NCBI GenBank assembly: GCA_004562915.1
Contig: SFQZ01000132.1
Span: 1 to 5,820, forward strand
Direction: 5' to 3'
DNA from: a bacterium
GTDB lineage: Bacteria; Bacillota_A; Clostridia; Lachnospirales; Lachnospiraceae
DNA: 5,820 nt
In this document: positions 1 to 5,711 of the stretch, piece after piece
Numbering within the stretch: the first letter of the stretch is position 1
How the letters are laid out: the number at the start of each line of letters is the position of its first letter
The notes under the pieces: generated by a model
What the model saw: the letters and a program-made list of their open reading frames with translations, nothing else
Databases searched by the model: none
What the model was told of the DNA's origin: nothing
Position numbers and translations under genes: made by a program

Positions 1-57
1 AGGTCAGAACCCCTTCCGACGGCTTCGCCGCCACCTTCCCCAAAGGGGACGGCTTTT
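1..57. repeat. GC-rich hairpin repeat, clostridial dispersed type, cut by window edge
   Basis: This stretch contains two small perfect hairpins: CGGC (20-23) with GCCG (27-30) around a TTC loop, and CCCC (38-41) with GGGG (45-48) around AAA. It is much more GC-rich than the genes that follow. The pattern 'ccttccgacggcttcgccg' followed by 'ccaccttccccaaagggg' resembles short intergenic repeats that recur many times in Lachnospiraceae and Ruminococcaceae genomes; that resemblance is from memory, not a search. Flanking AT-richer sequence up to about 98 may belong to the same element. It supports a clostridial origin for the left part of the window and marks the region as intergenic. The left boundary is not visible. 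Confidence 0.5.
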
Positions 58-143
58 ATCCCGACAAACTAAAATTTGTAGCCGAGAATGGGTATAAACC
101 TCAGTGTAGCAACATAGAGGATAACAATTCCTGCATGAGTCTT

Positions 144-178
144 CACCTGTTGTATTTTTACAGCGGGTGCTTTTCTTT
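144..178 (+). terminator. Rho-independent terminator
   Basis: CACCTGTTGT (144-153) pairs with ACAGCGGGTG (160-169) over ten positions, two of them G-U, with an ATTTTT loop. The T-rich run CTTTTCTTT (170-178) follows directly. This is a classical intrinsic terminator reading rightward. It probably ends a transcript that starts before the window, since no convincing gene precedes it here. It could instead be an attenuator in a long leader of the operon beginning at 280, but I see no clear promoter upstream of it or competing antiterminator pairing. The opposite strand lacks a T run after the stem, so it looks one-directional. Confidence 0.72.
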
Positions 179-208
179 GGCGAACAGGGTTTATTTTAGG
201 TTAGCTTT

Positions 209-225
209 AGGTAAAACGTTTACCT
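209..225. promoter_or_regulatory. Inverted repeat AGGTAAA-ACG-TTTACCT, candidate operator
   Basis: A perfect 7-base inverted repeat, AGGTAAA (209-215) and TTTACCT (219-225), is separated by ACG. The core AAACGTTT (214-221) is itself a perfect palindrome and resembles the CG-centred half-site layout bound by LacI-family repressors. It lies between the terminator and the first gene, 55 bases before the ATG at 280, where an operator would be expected. I could not identify a convincing -35/-10 pair around it; TTTATT (190-195) with TAAAAC (212-217) at 16-base spacing is the best weak candidate. Function is inferred from position and symmetry only. Confidence 0.3.
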
Positions 226-236
226 TAAAAGTAACA

Positions 237-252
237 CGGCAGGAAAATGCCG
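237..252 (+). promoter_or_regulatory. Small leader hairpin just upstream of the first ribosome binding site
   Basis: CGGCA (237-241) and TGCCG (248-252) form a 5-bp GC-rich stem with a GGAAAA loop, 12 bases before the AGGAGG ribosome binding site at 265-270. No T run follows, so it is not a terminator. It may stabilise the mRNA 5' end or be chance pairing. I tried to fit the 80-265 region to common riboswitch consensus motifs and saw no match. Confidence 0.22.
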
Positions 253-279
253 GAAGTTAAAATCAGGAGGTAAATACCC

Positions 280-477
280 ATGGCAAACAGATTTGTATTG
301 AATGAAAAGAGTTTTTCAAAAATATTGTATGAGTTTTTTCGAGATTTTATGAAAACTACGCAGGTTAACAGTTTGGAAGAAACCATACGGTATATAGAAG
401 AATTAATCGATGAACTAAGCCGATTAAGAGAAGGAAAAGGTGAATGGATGTATGAATTATATGATCACAGCGAATAG
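280..477 (+). CDS. 65-residue hypothetical protein, first gene of the signalling operon
   Basis: I do not recognise this protein. The ATG at 280 has a perfect AGGAGG at 265-270, nine bases upstream, so it is very likely translated. The product has no membrane segment or signal peptide. Residues about 11-25 are rich in aromatic and hydrophobic residues (ILYEFFRDF), and residues about 31-53 form a charged predicted helix (EETIRYIEELIDELSRLREG) that could mediate helical pairing. It is too short and lacks the WXG motif of WXG100 secretion substrates. Its 3' end overlaps the preferred start of the PP2C gene by 26 bases in another frame, which implies translational coupling and a shared task, perhaps as a small adaptor or substrate of the phosphatase/kinase pair. 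That role is inferred only from position. Confidence 0.72.
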   Translation: MANRFVLNEKSFSKILYEFFRDFMKTTQVNSLEETIRYIEELIDELSRLREGKGEWMYELYDHSE

Positions 478-1228
478 TGACGCAGGTATCAAAAAGGGTA
501 TCAATCAGGATGCATTACTGATTAAAGTTGCACAGACAAGTAATGGCAAGGTTTGTCTGGGAGTCGTATGTGACGGAATGGGAGGATTGGCAAATGGTGA
601 ACTTGCAGGAGCAACAATAATCAGAGCTATGGAAAACTGGTTTGAAACTATGTTTCCGGTTATGTTAAAACGTGGTTTTCAGCCGGAAGATCTGAAGCTT
701 CAGTGGAATACTATGGTGTTGGAACAGAATCAGAAACTGGCCTCATATGCTTCAAGGCGTGGTATGCGTATGGGGACTACCATTGTGGCAATTCTGTTTA
801 TGAAGGAGCGATACTATCTTATGAATGTAGGGGATTCCCGGGCATACCTGATATCAGATCAGCTTTATCAGCTTACCAAAGATCAGACTTTTGTACAGCG
901 TGAGTTGGATGCGGGGCATATTACAGAGGAAGAAGCAAAGTATCATCCATTGCGTAATGTCCTTTTGCAGTGTGTGGGAGCTTCTGAAGTTGTGATTCCT
1001 GATTTTTATGAAGGACAGGTTTATCCGGATAACGTATTTATTCTCTGCAGTGATGGATTTCGTCATATTATCACTTCAAAAGAGATTTATAAATATCTGA
1101 ATCCATCCGTTCTTGTGAACGAAAAGGTTATGCGTGACAATGTAGTCTTTCTTACTGAATTGAACAAGCAGCGCAGGGAAGCGGATAATATTTCTGTGGC
1201 GCTGATTAGAACTTGTCAGGAGGGATAG
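452..1228 (+). CDS. PP2C-family protein Ser/Thr phosphatase (PPM)
   Basis: This is a metal-dependent (Mn/Mg) cytoplasmic phosphatase that removes phosphate from Ser/Thr residues, here presumably countering the kinase encoded next to it. Counting from the ATG at 452 (258 residues) the PP2C motifs appear in order: NQD at 18-20, CDGMGG at 40-45 with the metal-binding Asp41 and Gly42, MGTT at 107-110, NVGDSRAYL at 125-133, the T-x-DQT / ITEEEA / HPLRNVL segment at 142-171, LCSDGF at 198-203 with Asp201, and ADNIS at 244-248 with Asp245. All catalytic residues are present and the length is normal for a minimal bacterial PP2C. A GTG at 440 opens the frame four codons earlier, but the AAGG-rich stretch at 431-440 serves the ATG at 452 better, and the family usually starts close to this point. 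The kinase gene follows after 3 bases. Confidence 0.93.
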   Translation: MNYMITANSDAGIKKGINQDALLIKVAQTSNGKVCLGVVCDGMGGLANGELAGATIIRAMENWFETMFPVMLKRGFQPEDLKLQWNTMVLEQNQKLASYASRRGMRMGTTIVAILFMKERYYLMNVGDSRAYLISDQLYQLTKDQTFVQRELDAGHITEEEAKYHPLRNVLLQCVGASEVVIPDFYEGQVYPDNVFILCSDGFRHIITSKEIYKYLNPSVLVNEKVMRDNVVFLTELNKQRREADNISVALIRTCQEG

Positions 1229-1231
1229 AGG

Positions 1232-3022
1232 ATGCTTCAGATAGGATCTGTAGTAGATGGGAAGTATAAAGTATTAAATATCATCGGTCAGGGTGGTATG
1301 AGTGTGGTTTATCTGGCTATAAATGAAAGAGCTAATAAGACCTGGGCGATCAAAGAAATACGAAAAGAAGGTGTACAGGATTTTACTACAGTCAAAAAGG
1401 GACTTATCGCTGAAATCGATATTTTGAAAAGTCTTAGCCACAAATATCTGCCAAGTATTGTGGATATTATTGATGATGGAGATAACTTTCTGATCGTTAT
1501 GGATTATATTCAGGGTAAATCTTTGCATACGATTTTAAAAGAAAGTATGGAGCAGGAAGGAAAACCAATTCCTATTGAGGATACGATCTCCTGGGGAAAA
1601 CAGTTGTGTGATGTGCTTTACTATCTTCATACGAGATCAAATCCTATTATTTACCGTGATATGAAACCAGCCAATATCATGTTGAGACCGAATGGAGAGA
1701 TCGCTTTGATTGACTTTGGTACTGCCAGAGTATTCAAAACTGGCAATTCAGAAGATACCACCTGTCTCGGAACTCCAGGATACGCTGCTCCGGAACAGTA
1801 TGGAGGCAAGGGACAATCCGGACCACAGACGGATATCTATTGTCTGGGAGCAACTCTCCATCATCTGATTACGGGAAGAAATCCGGCGGCAACACCATTT
1901 AATTTTCCGAGGATTACTCAGTGCAGACCGGCACTTCTGGAAAAGTCATCTCGTGAATGGAGAAATACGCTTCTTGGTCTGGAAATGATTATTGAAAAGT
2001 GTACGAAATATGAGATGAAAGATCGATATCAGTCCTGTGCAGAATTGAAATATGATCTTGAGCATCCGGAAGGACTGGGAATGCCTTATCGTAAGATGCT
2101 GAGAAATAAAATGATTGCCTTTGGTGGATGTGCAGCTATGGCAGTAATTTTAGGAGGAGTTTCATTGTTCGGAAAAGTTATGGATTCAAATACAGAAAAA
2201 AATGGGTTTGATTACTATCTCAGTAAGGCAGAAACTTCATCCGGCACGGAATCACTGGAACAGTACCGAAAAGCGATTGCGCTGAATCCTGTATCCGAAA
2301 AAGGGTATCTGGGATTGCTGGATACCATGCTTCAGGACAATGAATTTTCTACAGAGGAAGATGTAATGATCAACACAGTTCTGGATTCTAAAGATAACGG
2401 AAGGGAAAAAGATAATAATACATATTTTAAAGCAAATAAAAGTGGATATATCAAATTTTCTTATCGACTGGGTCTGGCTTATTATTATTCCATGGGAAGC
2501 GGCGGAGACAAGGCTTCTGCAAAAGGGTGGTTTCGAAATGTTATTGATGCAGATATGGATGCTGTTGATCTGGGAGAGGATAATTCTATGAAAGATGCTT
2601 GGAAAATAAGGGCTGAGGTTCTTGGAAAAATTTGTGAGTACAGTGGTAAGATCGGTGTCGCCAATCAGGCAGGAGATGAAGAGGTTTCCTATAAAGATTA
2701 TTGGAATGATCTGATATCAATGATGGATGAAAATGTGGCAGACCGTGACAATGTGATCACAGAACTGCGTCTCTATAATGAGATTGTTTATCAGATTTTC
2801 AGCAGAACAACGGAATTCAGAGATGCAGGTCTGGAGCAGACTGTTCTGGTTCAAGTACTGGATGATATTCAGGGGAGGCTATTAACATTGAATACAGGAA
2901 AAAGCAGGCAGGCAGAAGACCTGATAATTACTATTGGAGAAAACATACAGATGGCGAAAAGAAATATCACATCTGCTTTTGCTGCTAATCCTTTGTCAAA
3001 AAATAGGGAAGGAGATAGTTGA
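1232..3022 (+). CDS. Membrane-anchored Hanks-type Ser/Thr protein kinase with TPR-like extracytoplasmic domain
   Basis: The N-terminal half is a complete eukaryotic-like kinase: glycine-rich loop G-Q-G-G-M-S at 19-24, ATP-binding Lys41, catalytic loop YRDMKPAN at 141-148 with Asp143, Lys145 and Asn148 (Tyr replaces the His of HRD, a frequent bacterial variant), metal-binding DFG at 161-163, and an activation loop with Thr176, Thr177 and Thr181 followed by GTPGYAAPEQY at 180-190. A single hydrophobic helix at about 294-314 after a basic stretch (RKMLRNK) places the kinase inside and residues about 315-596 outside. The outer part is helical; residues 326-375 and about 395-445 look TPR- or Sel1-like. 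No PASTA repeats are present, unlike PrkC/Stk1 kinases, so the sensed signal is probably a protein or envelope state and not muropeptides (inference). AGGAGG at 1218-1223 sits eight bases before the ATG. The stop overlaps the next ATG by one base. Confidence 0.94.
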   Translation: MLQIGSVVDGKYKVLNIIGQGGMSVVYLAINERANKTWAIKEIRKEGVQDFTTVKKGLIAEIDILKSLSHKYLPSIVDIIDDGDNFLIVMDYIQGKSLHTILKESMEQEGKPIPIEDTISWGKQLCDVLYYLHTRSNPIIYRDMKPANIMLRPNGEIALIDFGTARVFKTGNSEDTTCLGTPGYAAPEQYGGKGQSGPQTDIYCLGATLHHLITGRNPAATPFNFPRITQCRPALLEKSSREWRNTLLGLEMIIEKCTKYEMKDRYQSCAELKYDLEHPEGLGMPYRKMLRNKMIAFGGCAAMAVILGGVSLFGKVMDSNTEKNGFDYYLSKAETSSGTESLEQYRKAIALNPVSEKGYLGLLDTMLQDNEFSTEEDVMINTVLDSKDNGREKDNNTYFKANKSGYIKFSYRLGLAYYYSMGSGGDKASAKGWFRNVIDADMDAVDLGEDNSMKDAWKIRAEVLGKICEYSGKIGVANQAGDEEVSYKDYWNDLISMMDENVADRDNVITELRLYNEIVYQIFSRTTEFRDAGLEQTVLVQVLDDIQGRLLTLNTGKSRQAEDLIITIGENIQMAKRNITSAFAANPLSKNREGDS

Positions 3023-3324
3023 TGGGTGCCCAGAATTTTGAACAACAGATAAGAATTTATCACAATATTTTCGTGTACTGTGCGATAGCATCATTTGTTG
3101 TACTGATAATTACCATTATTTTGTTTTTTATCCTTAAGATTCCCAGAGTGATTGGAGAAATAACAGGGCGGGATGCAAGAAAAGAGATTGGTGAAATGAT
3201 AGCAGAAAACAATATTTCCTTGACAAATCAGACCAATATGCAGAGGTGGGTAGAAGATGATGTGTTTGTGATCGAAAGAAGTATTGTGGAAATTCATACG
3301 GATGAAGTAATAGGAGATGAATAG
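3022..3324 (+). CDS. Small single-pass membrane protein with basic TGRDARKEI juxtamembrane motif
   Basis: This 100-residue protein has one strong hydrophobic helix at about 16-38, followed by basic residues (Lys39, Arg42, Arg50, Arg53, Lys54), so the C-terminal tail is predicted to be cytoplasmic. The tail begins with ITGRDARKEI (47-56) and ends acidic. Similar 'TGR/K-x-ARK-x-I' segments after a membrane helix occur, as I recall, in small proteins near clostridial Ser/Thr kinase and secretion loci; this is not checked. It starts at the ATG at 3022, overlapping the kinase TGA by one base, with AAGGAG at 3009-3014; a TTG one codon upstream at 3019 is a less likely start. The tail could be a kinase substrate or a membrane scaffold for the pair. 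No established family name comes to mind. Confidence 0.8.
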   Translation: MGAQNFEQQIRIYHNIFVYCAIASFVVLIITIILFFILKIPRVIGEITGRDARKEIGEMIAENNISLTNQTNMQRWVEDDVFVIERSIVEIHTDEVIGDE

Positions 3325-3351
3325 ATGAAATGGAACAAGAGGAGGAAAGTC

Positions 3352-4752
3352 ATGAAAGGAAAGAGAACAATATCAGAGTGGTTACTTGCATTTAGCCTGG
3401 TTGTTGTGACTGTATCAATCATAGTATTGCTTTCTGCATGGGATGTGAATGGCGAAGATTTTGCATGGACTATGAATCACACAACGGAAACAATAGTACT
3501 TGCCGGTGTAACAGAAATCTCCTATGAGGAAGCATCCAGGATACAGTCTTTGAATTTTCATGCATGGATTGCAGCTGATACAGATACAAATGCTACAGAT
3601 AAAATAGCTCAGATTAAAAACCCCGATGGGTGGAATGCTTCCGATTCTGAAAATATTCTTTCCTATATTTCGGTAAATATAGATTCTGTAATTTCCGAAG
3701 GTGAATTATATAAAGTGGAAGGTATTGTTTCATTTGGTACATTGTCAGCCGGAAATACTGTTATCACGGTAAGTTATGATGATTCATGGAAGGAGGAGAT
3801 GATTCTTCGTAATACTGTGAATGGTACAGGTGTTGTCAAAGTACTTCCAAAGGAATTAACAATCGACAGTATTTCATTCCCGGATGACAGAGTATTCGAC
3901 GGAACTAAAAATATCACTCTGAATAATGTTACCTTATCAGGAAGGGTTAATAGTGATGAAGTGTATGTAATGACAGGAACTGAAAAAACGTATGTATTGA
4001 AGGAAAGTAATGTGACAGAAGGTGGAGTGCCTCTGAATGTGGATGCAACGAATGGTGGTATAGCAATGGAATTGGTTGGAAAGGAGAAAGATAATTATAC
4101 TTTAGACGTATCGAATGTTGAACAGTTTAAATGTAATATGATCCCGGCAACAATCCAAGTGGATCTGAAAGGTGTAAAGATTGAAAAAGATTATTATAGT
4201 GAGAATCCGGATATCAATGCGTTAATAAAAGAGAATGCGGATACAGTGTTTTCGGGTTTTGTTATGACAGACAATATTGTCGTGCTGCTAAATAGTATTA
4301 AAGAATCGTATATGCCAATATTTTCTGTTCTGGCAAATAAAGAATCCGGTGCAGGAGAATACGATATCTATGCTTCTGATCCGTCTGATCCAAAACCGAA
4401 AGTTTTGAATAATTATCAGTTTGTTTTGCAGGGAATACCGGTAGGAAAACTGATAATCAACAGGAAAGAAGTCTCAGATGATGAGTATTCTTTATCGACT
4501 TCTGAGATCTGTGTAAATGAAAATAAGAGTAAAATCTGGGTAAAAAAAGGTACATCGAATATGGATCCGATTATAGTAAAGGAAGGTTCTGGATATGATA
4601 CAGTTGTATATTGTAATCAGAACGGGCATGAGCAAACACTTGATTTTTCTGTAAACGGCAGGAGCAGCTTCTGTTTTATGCTAAAGAACAAAGCGACAGG
4701 AACATGTTCACTCATAAAAAAAGTGGATTTTACAACAGATACGCATAGTACA
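3352..4752 (+). other. N-terminal segment: clostridial surface/envelope protein with YDG- and MBG-like repeats, C-terminus missing
   Basis: After the N-terminal hydrophobic helix (residues 20-38 counted from 3325), residues about 40-175 have no family I recognise. Residues about 176-275 contain VFDGTKNITL (190-199), matching the 'YDGT' opening of YDG domains, and DNYTL (256-260) near their end. Residues about 275-380 look like an MBG-type domain ending in NNYQFVLQG (362-370) and GKLIIN (374-379). Residues about 385-470 resemble another beta-sandwich unit, ending in VDFTTDTHS, similar to the linker that leads into a further Ig-like domain. Such proteins are usually longer, with more repeats or a C-terminal anchor, so the natural protein probably continued. 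It is the fourth gene after the kinase and is likely an envelope or adhesin-like partner of the signalling operon. Confidence 0.6.
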
Positions 4753-5544
4753 ATTACTGACACACACTGTCACCTCATTGACGAGCACTTTGCTGCCGAC
4801 ACAGAGGAAGTGATAGGGCGTGCAGTGAAGGCTGGAGTGACAAGGATGGTGATGGCTTGCTGCGACTGTGCGGAATATGCCATGACAAGGGAGCTATGCG
4901 GCAGACACGAACAAGTGCTGCTGCCTACACTCGGCATCCATCCAGAGAACATGGCCGACGATATCGACAGTCAGCTCGATGAGATGGAGAGATTGCTGAG
5001 ACGCGACCATGCGAGCCTCACGGCTGTAGGCGAGATAGGGCTGGACCTGTACTGGGACAAATCGAGACTCGATGACCAGAAGAAAGTGCTGGCAAGGCAG
5101 ATGCTCCTTGCGCTCGAATACGACTTGCCCGTGCTGCTGCATATCAGAGAGGCAATGACAGAATTCATCGACCTGCTACATAATATATATAATGAGGCAA
5201 ACCGGCAAGGCAAGCGCATCAGAGGCATATTGCACTGCTATAGCGGCACCATCGAGCAGGCAGAAGAAGCAATGACAATGGGCGACTTCTGGCTCGGAAT
5301 AGGCGGCACGGTGACATATAAGAAGAGTGATCGGATTGAGATTGTGAAGCACTTCGGGCTCAATCATATAGTGCTCGAGACAGATGCTCCATACCTCGCG
5401 CCAGTACCACACAGGGGCAAGCGCAATGAGCCAGCATACACCGCATGCGTGGCACATTTCATAGCCGAGGCACTGGGCACGACCGAAGAGGAAGTAGCGC
5501 AGATGACAACGGCAAATGCCAAAAAGCTGTTTAATTTTCAATAA
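3352..5544 (+). CDS. Fused reading frame: truncated surface protein with YDG/MBG-like domains joined to TatD-family hydrolase (probable chimera)
   Basis: One frame runs without a stop through two unrelated proteins. I number residues from the ATG at 3325, which lies directly after the previous stop and has AGGAG at 3312-3316; the ATG at 3352 (residue 10) has a perfect AGGAGG at 3340-3345 and is my preferred start. Residues 20-38 are a signal peptide or membrane anchor; 40-476 are an extracytoplasmic beta-rich region; 477-739 are a full TatD hydrolase. The two parts differ in base composition (about 32% against 55% G+C in 60-base samples), in inferred lineage and in cell location, since TatD enzymes are cytoplasmic. 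The TatD part starts at its normal second codon with no Met. No C-terminal wall anchor of the surface protein remains. An assembly junction is the likeliest reading; a real fusion would export a nuclease. Confidence 0.75.
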   Translation: MKGKRTISEWLLAFSLVVVTVSIIVLLSAWDVNGEDFAWTMNHTTETIVLAGVTEISYEEASRIQSLNFHAWIAADTDTNATDKIAQIKNPDGWNASDSENILSYISVNIDSVISEGELYKVEGIVSFGTLSAGNTVITVSYDDSWKEEMILRNTVNGTGVVKVLPKELTIDSISFPDDRVFDGTKNITLNNVTLSGRVNSDEVYVMTGTEKTYVLKESNVTEGGVPLNVDATNGGIAMELVGKEKDNYTLDVSNVEQFKCNMIPATIQVDLKGVKIEKDYYSENPDINALIKENADTVFSGFVMTDNIVVLLNSIKESYMPIFSVLANKESGAGEYDIYASDPSDPKPKVLNNYQFVLQGIPVGKLIINRKEVSDDEYSLSTSEICVNENKSKIWVKKGTSNMDPIIVKEGSGYDTVVYCNQNGHEQTLDFSVNGRSSFCFMLKNKATGTCSLIKKVDFTTDTHSTITDTHCHLIDEHFAADTEEVIGRAVKAGVTRMVMACCDCAEYAMTRELCGRHEQVLLPTLGIHPENMADDIDSQLDEMERLLRRDHASLTAVGEIGLDLYWDKSRLDDQKKVLARQMLLALEYDLPVLLHIREAMTEFIDLLHNIYNEANRQGKRIRGILHCYSGTIEQAEEAMTMGDFWLGIGGTVTYKKSDRIEIVKHFGLNHIVLETDAPYLAPVPHRGKRNEPAYTACVAHFIAEALGTTEEEVAQMTTANAKKLFNFQ
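4738..4760. other. Junction between clostridial-type and Bacteroidales-type DNA
   Basis: The change occurs between the last codons of the surface-protein segment (T-D-T-H-S, ending at 4749) and the second codon of TatD (ATT at 4753). The two edges look alike: acagatacgcatagt (4735-4749) and actgacacacactgt (4756-4770) match at 10 of 15 bases and encode T-D-T-H-S and T-D-T-H-C. No IS terminal repeats, integrase gene or tRNA lie nearby. The short similarity could have guided a wrong overlap in assembly, a template switch or illegitimate recombination, or be chance. Confidence 0.65.
4753..5544 (+). other. tatD: C-terminal segment: TatD-family metal-dependent hydrolase/DNase, Bacteroidales-like, lacking its start codon
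   Basis: These 263 residues make a complete TatD TIM-barrel hydrolase; family members act as Mg-dependent 3'-5' exonucleases or deoxyribonucleases in the cytoplasm. Metal ligands, numbered from 3325, are His481 and His483 in DTHCH, Glu570 in GEIGLD, His606 in LLHIREA, His637 in LHCYSG and Asp687 in ETDAPYLAP; PHRGKRNEP and the C-terminal TTANAKKLF are also typical. The normal N-terminus would be Met followed by I-T-D-T-H-C-H; here codon ACA (4750-4752) stands where ATG is expected. The nearest in-frame Met lies beyond the HxH motif, so no functional TatD can start internally at an ATG. Composition and the downstream Bacteroidetes promoter point to a Prevotella-like source. The stop is TAA at 5542-5544. 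Confidence 0.88.
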
Positions 5545-5608
5545 AGAAAAGGAAAAAATCAACAAAAAGCATAATTTTTTGCATGATATTTGAGAAAAGA
5601 TTGAGATT

Positions 5609-5642
5609 TTTGACCATCATATTGAAAAAAACACTTACTTTG
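5609..5642 (+). promoter_or_regulatory. Bacteroidetes-type sigma-ABfr promoter upstream of the ExbB-like gene
   Basis: TTTG at 5609-5612 and TTACTTTG at 5635-5642 resemble the Bacteroidetes -33 TTTG and -7 TAnnTTTG elements, 22 bases apart, with one mismatch in the -7 box. The 'actttgc' form is common in Prevotella and Bacteroides promoters. Transcription would begin near 5648 and leave a leader of about 64 bases that is A/T-rich and has no Shine-Dalgarno before the ATG at 5712, as is usual for this phylum. The rest of 5545-5711 is AT-rich with no gene and no convincing terminator after TatD. Confidence 0.62.
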
Positions 5643-5711
5643 CAGACAGAAATCATTTAATAACTTTAGTAACAAACCCTATTTTATTTAACAATTAAAA
5701 ACACAAACTCA

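Noticed and set aside
3..260. Possible C-terminal end of an upstream gene (86 open codons).
   Set aside because: It overlaps a GC-rich dispersed-type repeat and a strong terminator, and the composition and residues do not resemble a known protein.
80..265. Riboswitch in the operon leader.
   Set aside because: I compared it by eye with c-di-GMP, cobalamin and other common consensus motifs and found no match.
440..451. GTG at 440 as the PP2C start.
   Set aside because: It falls inside the purine-rich ribosome binding stretch; ATG 452 is better spaced and matches the usual PP2C N-terminus.
854..1066. Minus-strand ORF inside the PP2C gene.
   Set aside because: It lies opposite a gene with all PP2C motifs intact and has no ribosome binding site or recognisable product.
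5176..5565. 129-residue minus-strand ORF opposite the TatD segment.
   Set aside because: It is antisense to the conserved TatD catalytic region, is Cys/Leu-rich without family features, and arises from the higher G+C of this part.
5560..5590. Possible terminator after TatD (gcataattttttgcat).
   Set aside because: The arms GCAT...GCAT are direct, not inverted, repeats, and no stable stem precedes the T run.
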